This document shows positions 51,034-60,280 of a stretch of DNA of 64,000 bases, piece by piece. The DNA comes from Myxococcota bacterium. GTDB lineage: Bacteria > Myxococcota_A > UBA9160 > UBA4427. Where the stretch lies: NCBI GenBank assembly GCA_029243605.1, contig JAQWRT010000026.1, forward strand, positions 120,980 to 184,979. The letters are read 5' to 3'. Every line of letters begins with the position of its first letter. Position 1 is the stretch's first letter. A program made the translations under genes and the position numbers. Below the pieces are notes generated by a model that was not told the DNA's origin, did not search any database, and saw only the letters and a program-made list of their open reading frames with translations.

Positions 51034-52209
51034 TCATCCGAGAATGGCGGTAGCGATGTCGATCAAGCGCTTGTCGCTGCCGCGCGGGCCGATCAGGCTG
51101 ACCCCCAGCGGTGCGCCATAAACTTCGGCCAATGGCAGCGTAATCTGTGGCAAACCGCTGTTGCCCGACAAGCACAAGAGCATCAGGGCATGCTCGCGGA
51201 AGGATTGGAGGGTTTCCTCGCTTTCACTTTTTAAAGGTGCACAGCTTGGGACAGTCGGCAGGACGAGTAATCCGTCGCGACCAATCCACTCTTCAAGCTT
51301 CAGCCGCACGTCGAGCCGGTCGCCATTGGCTTTATCAAAATCTTCTTTGGTCAGCGACTCACCAAACTCGAACCGCTCCTTGATTCCGGGGCCAAGATCG
51401 GGACTGCGGCTCGTAATCCAGGGCCCGAGTGTCTGCCAGGCTTCATAGGCCTGACATTCGCGGAAGGCCCAAAAAGCCTTGTCTAGATCAAAGGGCAGAG
51501 CGAAGAACTCGCGCTCATCGTCGAAATAGTTCTCTATCCGTTCGGCGGATTTGGCATAGGCCATGTAGTCCTCATCTCCCAGCAACAGGACATCGAGGTC
51601 CGGGCTGGAAATCAGACGGTTCAGTGGCATGTCGTCTTCATCGTCGTCCAGAACAACGTCACCCACCGCTGCATAGGTCTCCACATCCTTGGCGAACCAG
51701 CCGAATACATCGAAGCTCGGTGCCAGCGGCAAGGTGCGGTCGAGTGATACGCGACCATGACTGGTGCGGAGGCCGATCAAGCCGCAATAGGAGGCCGGTG
51801 CTCGCACCGATCCACCAGTATCAGAGCCCGTTGCCACATCGACAATGCCGTTGGAAATCAGCGAGGCGGAACCAGAGGATGAGCCGCCGGTTATGCGGTC
51901 GGGTGCTGCGCCATTCATCGGAGCACCATAGTGTTTGTTGATGCCATTGAGGGAAAAGCAAAGCTCTTCGCACTGGCTCTTTCCGGCAATTGAAATTCCG
52001 GCATCGAGAAGTTTCTGAACCACCGACTGGGTTTCCGTATCCGGTTCGGCCTCGGCGAGACGGCTCGGCTGCCCCCAGCCGTTGGGGTAACCGGCCACTT
52101 GGAAAATGTCCTTGACGGCCAGTGTCTGACCCGCCAGTGGACCGCTTTGAGCGTGCTTTACGTCCACCTCGGGATAATCGCACCAGGCTTTCAATTCCGG
52201 ATTTTTCAT
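51034..52209 (-). CDS. Amidase signature-family hydrolase, 391 aa
   Basis: The Ser-cisSer-Lys triad is visible: K33 in LAVKDIF, the cis-Ser in ITGGSSSGSAS (residues ~107-115), and the nucleophile Ser134 in TGSDTGGSVRAPASYCGL. Cuts a C-N bond of a small amide or peptide; GatA-like amidotransferase activity is unlikely as no gatB/gatC is near and it is shorter than GatA. Single gene, complete. Confidence 0.86.
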   Translation of the reverse strand: MKNPELKAWCDYPEVDVKHAQSGPLAGQTLAVKDIFQVAGYPNGWGQPSRLAEAEPDTETQSVVQKLLDAGISIAGKSQCEELCFSLNGINKHYGAPMNGAAPDRITGGSSSGSASLISNGIVDVATGSDTGGSVRAPASYCGLIGLRTSHGRVSLDRTLPLAPSFDVFGWFAKDVETYAAVGDVVLDDDEDDMPLNRLISSPDLDVLLLGDEDYMAYAKSAERIENYFDDEREFFALPFDLDKAFWAFRECQAYEAWQTLGPWITSRSPDLGPGIKERFEFGESLTKEDFDKANGDRLDVRLKLEEWIGRDGLLVLPTVPSCAPLKSESEETLQSFREHALMLLCLSGNSGLPQITLPLAEVYGAPLGVSLIGPRGSDKRLIDIATAILG

Positions 52210-52665
52210 TTTCGCCTCACCCTATTCACTCTGGCCCGTTACGCCAGCCTCGCTCTCTGCACTGCAATAAACAAGTCGGTCGCTCCAGCCCTCTTGACTG
52301 GGCCCCCCTTTGCCAAGACGGCCCAACAAGAATTCGGCGACGTCTTTAACCCTATCACCATCACCTGACTGTCGTCACAGCCCTGGGTGCCACGTCGCCG
52401 ACCGGATGGCAAAGAGAGCTTGGGGAGATTCTTTCGGACCCTAGCTCGACGGATGGAGCTGCCCGATTTAGGAATCGCTGGTGGTTTCCCGAAGGCGATT
52501 GGGATATACCCTCATGGCGTAAGGGTCAGGTCCGGATGCGGCGAGTTCTCAACTTAAGTCGTTAGACTGTTGCGTTTCCAACTTGTCCTCGACTGCTTTG
52601 GGTGCGACTGCGCCCGAGTTCTTGGGTGCGTAGAAATATGATCTTCAAACGAGTAGGAGATTGTT
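52210..52665. other. Intergenic region with a faint protein-like frame
   Basis: About 455 bases between divergent genes. A + strand frame from ~52352 to 52563 reads ...GWQRELGEILSDP...ARFRNRWWFPEGDWDIPSWRKGQ with no start codon; it could be a gene fragment. Promoters of the amidase and sulfatase should be here. TAGGAG at the end serves the sulfatase. Confidence 0.35.
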
Positions 52666-54972
52666 TTGATACCCAGTATCCCTGCTTTGCGTTTCTTTTG
52701 CTTTCTTGCGATGTCAATCGTCGGGCTGGCTGTTGGCTGTAGCTCCTCAGTCAACACTAATAATGACGAAGTCCTCCCTCCCAATATTTTGTTTATCATT
52801 ATGGACGATGTTGGAATCGACCAGATGACAACATTTGGCTATGGCGGTCTCGGAGCTCATGAGGAGCCCGCCAATCCACCCTTGCAGCCGTTTGACCGCG
52901 CTCCTCAGTTGCCCAATATCGACACCATCGGAGAGCAGGGGGCGCTCTTTCGCAACGCCTGGTCGATGCCAGCGTGCTCTACCAGTCGCGCGGTATTTTT
53001 TACGGGCCGGTATCCGTTGCGCACTCGAGTGCTAGGTGCACTGGGCCAGTACGATCTTGCCAATTACCAGGTGTCGCCCTATGAGCTCACAATGCCCAAG
53101 TTGTTGAAAGGGCGCGGCTACGAGAATGCGTTGTTCGGTAAATTCCACATTGGGCTGCAGGAAAATAATCCTTTCACGGAGGCCATGGTTAGCAAGCTGG
53201 GCTGGGATTATTATTACGGCTGGCTGGACGAAACCGGCGACCCCTCCTCGATCGACACTTCGGCAGGCCTGGGCCAAGACTACGAGGGTCGCTACATGTG
53301 CGGATTTGTACCCAGCGAAGGGCAGGACGCGTCCTTCGGGGCCGACTCAGGGGCTTGTTACACCGGAGTCGGGCCTGATGAATGCTCTGAGATGGTAACC
53401 GAGGGCGGTATCCCGCCGGGTCGTGCCTGTCGCGACAAAGGCGGAATCTTGGACCCAAGACGGTCGTGCACCACGCCGACCCCTCCCAATATCCATGACG
53501 GCTTCAGCAACGTGAGTGCGCATTACGTCAGTTCCCAGCTTTGGATCAACGACGAGGAAGGTCAGGCAATACGGGTACCGATCACGGATATTCGTGCGCG
53601 CACTTTCCGTGGCATTGTCCCGGTGGACGGCGCGATCGATTGGATAAAGAGTCGACCGGCGGATACGCCATGGTCGGCGACTGTCAGTTTCGCCTCGGTA
53701 CATACCCCGGTGATGCAACCTCCACAGGCGCTTTTGTCCGAGGATGCTGCGGCAGTTAGTGGATTGCTCTGTGCGGCACCCGAGGGGGCGTCAACTGAGC
53801 TAGAGAACCAGGTCTTGGTGGAGCAACGTGAACTCACCACGCTGATGGTCGAGGCAATCGACACGGAACTATCTCGGCTCCTGGTCTCGATTGGAGCGGC
53901 TACGCTCGACGACAACCAGTCTTTGGTGCTCAACCCAAATAGCAATACTCTGATCGTCATTGTCGGTGACAACGGCACGCTCGGGTATTCAGTGAAGTTG
54001 CCGTTCGATCCGACCCGTGCCAAGGGAACGGCCTACCAAACGGGTGTCTGGGTGCCATTGATTGTGGCGGGACCGATGGTCAACGATCCCAACCGCGAAG
54101 TTGGCAATATGGTGAACATCGCTGACCTCTACCAATTGTTCGCCGAAGTGGCTGGCATCGAGAATGTGCACGACGTTGTGCCGCGTCCGTTGGATTCCGC
54201 ACCGATGCTGCCGTACCTCACTACCCCCGGTGTCGAGAGCCAACGCGAATACAACTTCACTCAAGTGGGCAATAATCACCAAGCTGGAGGCACAATCAAT
54301 CAGCCCTGCACTTTTGTTTCGAGCTGTAGCCAAATACCCGTTTCTAAATCAGTCTGTCACGATAATGGCGGAACTTGGTGGGGGGTGAATCCCGATCAGT
54401 CGGGTGTCCCCACTGACGGCTACGCCCACTGCTGTGAAGTGAACCAGTACCTCTATGACCAAGGTGAGCCGATGTTTGCGCTGGCCCCGTTGTCTGCCGA
54501 GGCGATACGAAATGATCTCTATAAGGTCGTGCGGAATCATTATGTTGGCGATGCGGAACCGGCCGAAGCGGATTATCCGACTTGCGATTCGAGCACCGTT
54601 ACTGAGTTCTATCGCATTAACGAAAACAGACACAATCCAAAGATTGATAGACAAGCGGATAACCTGATTAATCCCGACACTGGTTTGCCGGATGCTACTG
54701 TGGAAAAAGCGATTTTTGCGGACTTAGTGCAGCAGTTGAATTTGATTGATGACAGTGTCCAGCCCTGCCCACCCGGTCCGCCCGCGGGTTATTTCGCCAG
54801 TGTCGATGGGAATCAGGATGGTGTCGTAGATGGTCAAGATCTTGAGAATCTGAGTGGGTTCGCCGAAGCCGGTGGCAGTAGCTGGTACGATATAGATGAA
54901 ACAGGGACGACGAACTCGGAAGACTATGCGCTGGTGAACGATTACCTAGGCATTCAATGCCTATCCGAGTAA
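52666..54972 (+). CDS. Lipoprotein sulfatase with C-terminal dockerin-like calcium repeats, 768 aa
   Basis: A lipoprotein signal ends in LAVGC (Cys25). The sulfatase domain starts PPNILFIIMDDVGIDQM (metal-binding D47, D48). The modification motif reads C104-S-T-S-R108, followed by AVFFTGRYPLRTRV; canonical motifs have Pro at the third place, so Thr is unusual. Two more metal/sulfate sites are VIVGDNGTLG and KLPFDPTRAKGTAYQTGVWVPL. The last ~60 residues carry two EF-hand-like repeats (VDGNQDGVVDGQDLE and a DIDETGTTNSEDY variant) as in dockerins. TTG start with TAGGAG six bases upstream. Sulfate ester substrate unknown. Confidence 0.85.
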   Translation: MIPSIPALRFFCFLAMSIVGLAVGCSSSVNTNNDEVLPPNILFIIMDDVGIDQMTTFGYGGLGAHEEPANPPLQPFDRAPQLPNIDTIGEQGALFRNAWSMPACSTSRAVFFTGRYPLRTRVLGALGQYDLANYQVSPYELTMPKLLKGRGYENALFGKFHIGLQENNPFTEAMVSKLGWDYYYGWLDETGDPSSIDTSAGLGQDYEGRYMCGFVPSEGQDASFGADSGACYTGVGPDECSEMVTEGGIPPGRACRDKGGILDPRRSCTTPTPPNIHDGFSNVSAHYVSSQLWINDEEGQAIRVPITDIRARTFRGIVPVDGAIDWIKSRPADTPWSATVSFASVHTPVMQPPQALLSEDAAAVSGLLCAAPEGASTELENQVLVEQRELTTLMVEAIDTELSRLLVSIGAATLDDNQSLVLNPNSNTLIVIVGDNGTLGYSVKLPFDPTRAKGTAYQTGVWVPLIVAGPMVNDPNREVGNMVNIADLYQLFAEVAGIENVHDVVPRPLDSAPMLPYLTTPGVESQREYNFTQVGNNHQAGGTINQPCTFVSSCSQIPVSKSVCHDNGGTWWGVNPDQSGVPTDGYAHCCEVNQYLYDQGEPMFALAPLSAEAIRNDLYKVVRNHYVGDAEPAEADYPTCDSSTVTEFYRINENRHNPKIDRQADNLINPDTGLPDATVEKAIFADLVQQLNLIDDSVQPCPPGPPAGYFASVDGNQDGVVDGQDLENLSGFAEAGGSSWYDIDETGTTNSEDYALVNDYLGIQCLSE

Positions 54973-55405
54973 GTGTTCAGGCAGTCCTGGCACCTACGAT
55001 GAATTCGGAGAATTGGGGGTCGGGACTCATCGTAGGGATCAGGAAAAACGCCCAGTCTGATCTACGGGGATGAGACATTCAGCCTCGGCTCCAGCACAAC
55101 ATCCAGATATAGGCATTCTGGGTAAACCCTATCGAGCCCATGGCTTTGGCGGCTCGACGGGGAGAGGGCAGGGCGCTCTAGCCGTCTTCTGGACTGACGC
55201 GTGGGTATCCGAATTTTGGTGAATGCTTCGGGCCAATCCCATTCCGGGCGAGCAGTGTGCTCCAGGAGCGGGCAGGGGCCGTCCACGAGGGTCGCCGTCG
55301 CGCCCAGGGCGGAACTGGCTACGAGTTTTCCGAAGCAATTCGATCGAACGCCCACCCCCGGATGTTGTGTCGGAAGGGGTCCGGAATGTCCTATCCTCTC
55401 GGATC
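54973..55405. other. Intergenic region upstream of the hybrid kinase
   Basis: About 430 bases. The + strand frame leading into the kinase is open from 55223 but lacks coding character before ATG 55406. No operator or terminator was recognised. Confidence 0.35.
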
Positions 55406-57985
55406 ATGGCGGAAGCACAAATAGCGACTTCACTTGGGATCGTCCTTTTGGTGGCGCTCTCGACACACGTCTTTTACCGGCGTCCGCCGGCAGCTTTGTG
55501 GCCAGCACTCCCCCTTGTCTTCTTCTCTGCGTTGATATTCTCGATCGGAGACCTGTTCGCGAATGTCTGGCCCAACAATTCAGCGATCCGCTTGGTCGGA
55601 ATGCTCATGGTCTATACCGGCCTACTGACCATCGCCCCGGGCTGGTGGTTCTTTACAATAGGTTTCTCGAAGATGGTGGGCTATCGGAAGGTCGCCTTTA
55701 GGTCTGGCCTGCCTGTACTCGTCGCGATCAATGCCCTGCTCTGGATCGGCTTGGTCACGAATCCCTGGCACGGTCAGTTCATGGAAATACGGCCCCTTGC
55801 GAGAAGTGAGTACGGACCGCTGTGGTACATGACTGCTGCCGTCAACTACATTGCTCTTTGCACGGCGATGTTCGTCCATGCTCGAGAGGGATTCTTCGTA
55901 CAGGACCCGACGATCCGATCCCAGTGCCGATTCCTTGTCGCGGCGGTTGCTGTTCCGATGTCGATGAACATGGTCTACGTGTTCAGCCCGGTCGCTCTTT
56001 CCTACGACCCAACGGCGCTCGGATATGCCCTGAGCTGTCTCCTTTTCCTGTTCGCGGTAGAGCGTCGCGACTTGTTCGTCCTTGAGCGAGTTTCTCTTCC
56101 TAGCGTGCTCGACCATGACGCCGACCCTATCCTGATCATCACCCGCCACCAACAGTTGCTCTACGCGAATCCGAACGCAGAACAACTATTCGACCAGGGG
56201 GAGTTGAACCCCGGAGCTCCGATTGGTGAACTCCTCGAATTTAGTGTGCCTAGCTTTTCCCTGGCAGAAGCCGACCACAGCGAGAGGCAAGGGGAAGAGC
56301 ATCTATTTACGTCACAATCTGGAGTTCAACGCGTCGTCCTGATTGAAGTCTCCGTCGTCGAGAAGAGTCGTGGCGTTGAAGCGGGACTGTGTCTGCGGAT
56401 GAGAGACCGGACTGCGCTCCGCACCGCCCTAAATGAATCTGAGGAACATCTCTCATTACTGCAGGCACTCGACCTCGCGATTGGAGAGGGCATTCTCTTT
56501 AGGGATCTGAGCGGCACGATTCGCTATGTCAACGATGCCTTCGCGAACCTTTGGGGGATGTCGACTGGGGAGATGCTGGAGCTCGGCCAGGGCCTACAAG
56601 ATCATCTGGTGCCGATGCTACGCGAGGCACTTCCAAAAGCCGGACAGCAGATGTGGGATCACGAGGATTCGATCTTCGATTCGTCCCGAACGGAGTTGTT
56701 CGATATTTCCATGCTTGACGGAAGGATTCTTGAGGTAAGGATATTGCCTATCTCGACCGAGCAGGGGTTTCTCGGGAGGGCGTGGCGAATGACGGATGTC
56801 ACGCGGGCGCGGCAAGAGTCCCAGGCCATGATTCAGTCCCAGAAGTTGGAAGGGCTAGGTCTTCTTGCAGGAGGTATCGCTCACGACTTCAACAACCTTC
56901 TCATGACGGTCCTAGGAAATACGGAACTCGCGCGTGAGGATGCTCATCCTGATTCGCCGATTCAAGGAGCCCTTTCGGACGTTGAGACGGCGGCCACAAC
57001 CGCCGCGGAACTCACCAGCCAGCTCCTGGCCTATGCGGGCAAGACAACATTCATAACCGAGAGCTTGGACCTCTCTTTTCTCGTGCGTGACGTAGCTGGC
57101 CTGATCTCCGTAACTATCCCCAAGAACATCGAAATTGACTTCGCCCTAGAGAAGGAACTCCCGCTCGTCCGTGGCGGATCAGCACAGCTTCGCCAAGTAT
57201 TGATGAATCTGCTGACGAATGCGTCCGATGCGATAGGCGCGGCCGGGGGCAAGATCGAGATCGGTACGGGGATCGGAAGGCCCTCGCCAATGAGCGGCGC
57301 TAGCGCGTTCATTGAGCACGGGAAGATCTCAGGAGAGGTTGTCCACGTCACAGTTCGTGATAGTGGGGAGGGAATGAACGCCGAAACGCTGACGAAGATC
57401 TTCGATCCCTTTTTCACAACGAAGTTCGCTGGACGCGGGCTCGGACTGGCGGCCACACGCGGTATCCTTGACAGCCATGAAGGCCAGCTCAGAATCGAGA
57501 CAGAGTTGGGGGTCGGCAGTCGGTTCACCTTCTTGCTGCCGATTCAAGAGGCTACCCGTCCATCCTTGATCGACGCCGATCTCAAAGTGGGGCCAGAGAT
57601 TTTCGAGAATCGAGACGTGCTCATCGTCGACGATGAAGAATCTATTCGTACGATTCTGAAAAAACATCTCTCCGCAGTCGGCTTCAATATCCACCTCGCT
57701 TCGAACGGAGAACAGGCGCTCGCCAAAGCCGAAGAAGTTGGATCGGAACTCAGTCTCGTGGTCTTGGACATCACAATGCCGGGCCGCAGTGGAGTTGAAA
57801 TTTGGTCAGAGTTGAGAAAAAGACGAGCTGAACTGCCCATCATTATGTCTAGTGGCCACCCCGAGGAGGCGCTCGACCAACTGGAGGGCTGGAATCCTGC
57901 TCACGATGGATTCATCCAAAAGCCCTATCGGAATCGAACGCTTCTCAAAGAAGTCGCGGCTATCTTGAGTCTCGGCGAGTCGTGA
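55406..57985 (+). CDS. Hybrid sensor histidine kinase (7TM-PAS-PAS-HisKA-HATPase-REC), 859 aa
   Basis: The first ~215 residues hold about seven membrane helices of the histidine-kinase N-terminal 7TM type. Two PAS-like domains follow (around VLDHDADPILIITRHQQLLYANPNAEQLF and DLAIGEGILFRDLSGTIRYVNDAFANLWG). The phospho-acceptor His493 is in GGIAHDFNNLL. HATPase boxes are VLMNLLTNASDAIG, VRDSGEGMN and FDPFFTTKFAGRGLGLA. The receiver domain has acceptor Asp788 (LVVLDITMPG), VLIVDDEES and a GFIQKPY lysine. It relays a membrane or lipid-soluble signal by phosphotransfer. No response-regulator gene is adjacent, so its partner is elsewhere. ATG 55406 starts the first helix; earlier frame is open but not coding-like. 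Confidence 0.9.
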   Translation: MAEAQIATSLGIVLLVALSTHVFYRRPPAALWPALPLVFFSALIFSIGDLFANVWPNNSAIRLVGMLMVYTGLLTIAPGWWFFTIGFSKMVGYRKVAFRSGLPVLVAINALLWIGLVTNPWHGQFMEIRPLARSEYGPLWYMTAAVNYIALCTAMFVHAREGFFVQDPTIRSQCRFLVAAVAVPMSMNMVYVFSPVALSYDPTALGYALSCLLFLFAVERRDLFVLERVSLPSVLDHDADPILIITRHQQLLYANPNAEQLFDQGELNPGAPIGELLEFSVPSFSLAEADHSERQGEEHLFTSQSGVQRVVLIEVSVVEKSRGVEAGLCLRMRDRTALRTALNESEEHLSLLQALDLAIGEGILFRDLSGTIRYVNDAFANLWGMSTGEMLELGQGLQDHLVPMLREALPKAGQQMWDHEDSIFDSSRTELFDISMLDGRILEVRILPISTEQGFLGRAWRMTDVTRARQESQAMIQSQKLEGLGLLAGGIAHDFNNLLMTVLGNTELAREDAHPDSPIQGALSDVETAATTAAELTSQLLAYAGKTTFITESLDLSFLVRDVAGLISVTIPKNIEIDFALEKELPLVRGGSAQLRQVLMNLLTNASDAIGAAGGKIEIGTGIGRPSPMSGASAFIEHGKISGEVVHVTVRDSGEGMNAETLTKIFDPFFTTKFAGRGLGLAATRGILDSHEGQLRIETELGVGSRFTFLLPIQEATRPSLIDADLKVGPEIFENRDVLIVDDEESIRTILKKHLSAVGFNIHLASNGEQALAKAEEVGSELSLVVLDITMPGRSGVEIWSELRKRRAELPIIMSSGHPEEALDQLEGWNPAHDGFIQKPYRNRTLLKEVAAILSLGES

Positions 57986-58155
57986 GCGAGTGACGCGAAC
58001 TGCGTCGCGGGTCCATCCATGGGAGCCGAAGCTAATGCCCATGCCGGGACGCTTAGCAGGGGGACACCTTGAATTTCTTCTCCTCCGGTAAAACGCTCTC
58101 AACGTCCCAGGCATGAGCCCGCTACCTCGGGTTCGCTTGGAGACGTTCTCGCTCC

Positions 58156-59067
58156 CTAGACCAGTTCCTCGAAATAGCTCCTGAGACTCGTTTTCCCCCG
58201 GGTGGGCCCGACGCCATCAACCTCGCCCGAAGTGACAATGAATTTTGCCAGGTCACCGAATTGCCGGTTGAGTATGCCGATAAAGCGCGCGAGCCCGTAC
58301 GCGAGCCAGAGCGGAATGATCGTCACTTTGACCGGTAGGCCGACCACGTCGAAGGCCAGCTCGGCGACCTCGCGTTGGCTGAGAATATCTGGCCCACCGG
58401 CCTCGACCACCAGATCTTCTCCTTCTGCTGCATCGACGCAAACAGCCGCTAGGTCAGCACCGTGGATAGGGTTGAAGCGGTTCGTGCCGTCGCCGACGAG
58501 TAGGACACGCCCGCGCTTGGCCATGTCCAGCACTGCTCCCATGTCCGAGAAATATCCGGAGGGCCGGACGATCGCGTACTCGAGGCCCGACCGCTCGAGG
58601 TCGTTGACCACGCGCTCATGAGCCTTGGTGATCGCAAGATCGGCAATCTGCTCGGCGCCGAGCATCGAGACGTAAACGAATTTACGTACATCGCTATCCC
58701 GACAGAGTTCGATCAGGTTGCGATTCGCCTGGTAGTCCACCTGTTCGAAAGTGAGACCGTCGCGCTGGCGTGAGATGCCGATAGACGAGAAGAGAATGTC
58801 GACTGGCCCCGCGCAGAGCCCCGAGAGAGTTTCTGGCTTCGTGGCTTCCCCAATGAAGACCTCGTCGACTGCCCCACGAGAAATCGCCGGTGCGGTGAAT
58901 GGGCCGGGCCTCTCGAGGCTCGCCATGCTGCGCGTAAGTGCACGCACCCAATAACCGCGGTTCTTGAACTCCTGGGCCACAAATTTCCCCAGGTAGCCGG
59001 TGACTCCAGCCACGACCACGTGCTTCGGACTGTCTACGACTGGGCTCTCTTCTTCTCTTTTAGGCAC
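58156..59067 (-). CDS. NAD(P)-binding atypical SDR (NmrA-like), 303 aa
   Basis: The Rossmann start VVVAGVTGYLGKFVAQEFKNRGYWVRALTRS (residues ~18-48) is followed by GPVDILFSSIGISRQRDGLTFEQVDYQANRNLIELCRDSDVRKFVYVSMLGAEQ. YAIVRPSGYFSDMG and GGPDILSQREVAELAFDVVG match NmrA / complex I subunit-like reductases and isoflavone-reductase relatives. It binds NAD(P)(H) and may be a reductase or a redox sensor. Convergent with the hybrid kinase, with 170 bases between. Confidence 0.82.
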   Translation of the reverse strand: MPKREEESPVVDSPKHVVVAGVTGYLGKFVAQEFKNRGYWVRALTRSMASLERPGPFTAPAISRGAVDEVFIGEATKPETLSGLCAGPVDILFSSIGISRQRDGLTFEQVDYQANRNLIELCRDSDVRKFVYVSMLGAEQIADLAITKAHERVVNDLERSGLEYAIVRPSGYFSDMGAVLDMAKRGRVLLVGDGTNRFNPIHGADLAAVCVDAAEGEDLVVEAGGPDILSQREVAELAFDVVGLPVKVTIIPLWLAYGLARFIGILNRQFGDLAKFIVTSGEVDGVGPTRGKTSLRSYFEELV

Positions 59068-59137
59068 TCTGGCTCCTTGGTGGCGAGGAGGCGGTTACGT
59101 GAGGACGGCTCAGGCGTGCACGCCGCGGGACAAAGGA

Positions 59138-60280
59138 TCAAGCCACGACGATACGGTTGTTGACCCGTTCTACACGTGTCGTCAGTGGGATTGAAACGAG
59201 GTCAGCCGCAGGCCCTTCGCCCAGCATTTCAAGGACACTCGTCTTGTCTTCATCGGTCAGGGCATCCAACGCCCCTTGTGCGCGCTGCAAGAGCCAAATG
59301 TGGTAGAGGTTCGCGGCACCCTCTCGTTTTTCGCCTTGGTAGAGAACTGTTTCTGTAGGCAGGACGGCGTCAATATTCTCCGCATCGAAGACATAGCCTT
59401 TTTGCAGGGGAATCCGTTCCACAGCTTTGTTATAGGCGAGTGCCCCCAGAACAAAGTTCTCTGCATAGAGGTTCGAGATGTAGTGAAGGAGTCTTAGCGC
59501 GGTCTCAGGCACCTCATCGCCGTCAGGATATTCAATGGCCCGATCGTAAAATTCCGGTGACTGAACTTCGGGAACAATCATGTGCTCTACCCACCTGAAA
59601 ACCCTCGGCGCATTTGCCTGCATCAATTGCAGGCCTGCGGGGTCTCGTCCCATGTGGGCGTGCAGAGCACCCATGATGGCGTAGTCCGCCGCCGACGGAT
59701 GCCCGCCCAGAAACCAGGGGTGTGAAATGAGGTGGGTTTCCATGAGAGCCAGCAAACCGAGGTATTCACGATCAAGGCGGGATTTGGTTTCGTCAGTGGG
59801 AGTAGGGAATAATCCACGGCCCAGGATATTGCCAGCAATGATGTTCCCGTATTTCATCAGCTCTTCGTTTGTACCCTGCGGTTTGAAAGAACGACCAAAA
59901 TCCATTTTTACAAAAGTTGTATTTTCTTCGTCGAACAGCCAGCGATGCTGGATCGCCAGTATCAGGAGACCTTCGCTGGCAAGCAGCTCCATCAGGTGAA
60001 CAAAAATCTTTTGACGCGGGGTCGAGGGGATGGCCGGCAGGTCCGGAAAACGCCCTTCGAGATAGTCCAGAATCTCCACCGTATCCTGAACGACCTCACC
60101 CTCTGGTGTCAGGATCTGTGGAATCTTTGCCGTTCCCGAGATCGGCCTGACTTTGCCCCGAAAGTCAGGATGACTGGGCAGTCGCTCAACGAAAGGGATG
60201 CCCTTCTTTCGCAGATAACCTCTGGTCTTTGCGGTGTAGTAGGACGCATAGGCGCCGAAGAGTGTGTAGTGGTCTGCCAT
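59138..60280 (-). CDS. Glutathione S-transferase-like protein with long C-terminal part, 380 aa
   Basis: The thioredoxin-like domain reads LFGAYASYYTAKTRGYLRKKGIPFVERLP and AKIPQILTPEGEVVQDTVEILDYLEGRFPDLPAIP, with cis-Pro and D-T/E contacts. The helical domain has RDYLGL-like EYLGLLALMETHLISHPWFLGGHPSAADYAIMGALHAH. A further ~120 residues continue to the end, so it is longer than a normal GST (~220 aa). GAGGAA lies upstream of the ATG at 60280. Possibly a glutathionyl transferase acting on aromatic or chlorinated compounds. Single gene, 70 bases from the NmrA-like start. Confidence 0.75.
   Translation of the reverse strand: MADHYTLFGAYASYYTAKTRGYLRKKGIPFVERLPSHPDFRGKVRPISGTAKIPQILTPEGEVVQDTVEILDYLEGRFPDLPAIPSTPRQKIFVHLMELLASEGLLILAIQHRWLFDEENTTFVKMDFGRSFKPQGTNEELMKYGNIIAGNILGRGLFPTPTDETKSRLDREYLGLLALMETHLISHPWFLGGHPSAADYAIMGALHAHMGRDPAGLQLMQANAPRVFRWVEHMIVPEVQSPEFYDRAIEYPDGDEVPETALRLLHYISNLYAENFVLGALAYNKAVERIPLQKGYVFDAENIDAVLPTETVLYQGEKREGAANLYHIWLLQRAQGALDALTDEDKTSVLEMLGEGPAADLVSIPLTTRVERVNNRIVVA

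Noticed and set aside
50840..51121. A + strand frame with a protein-like middle (ALVANIAFHANAGTGEC)
   Set aside because: It overlaps the 3-prime end of the amidase on the other strand, lacks a ribosome site and matches nothing I know.
52352..52563. + strand frame rich in Trp/Arg (ARFRNRWWFPEGDWDIPSW)
   Set aside because: No start codon, no ribosome site and no recognisable family; could be a fragment but is not claimed as a gene.
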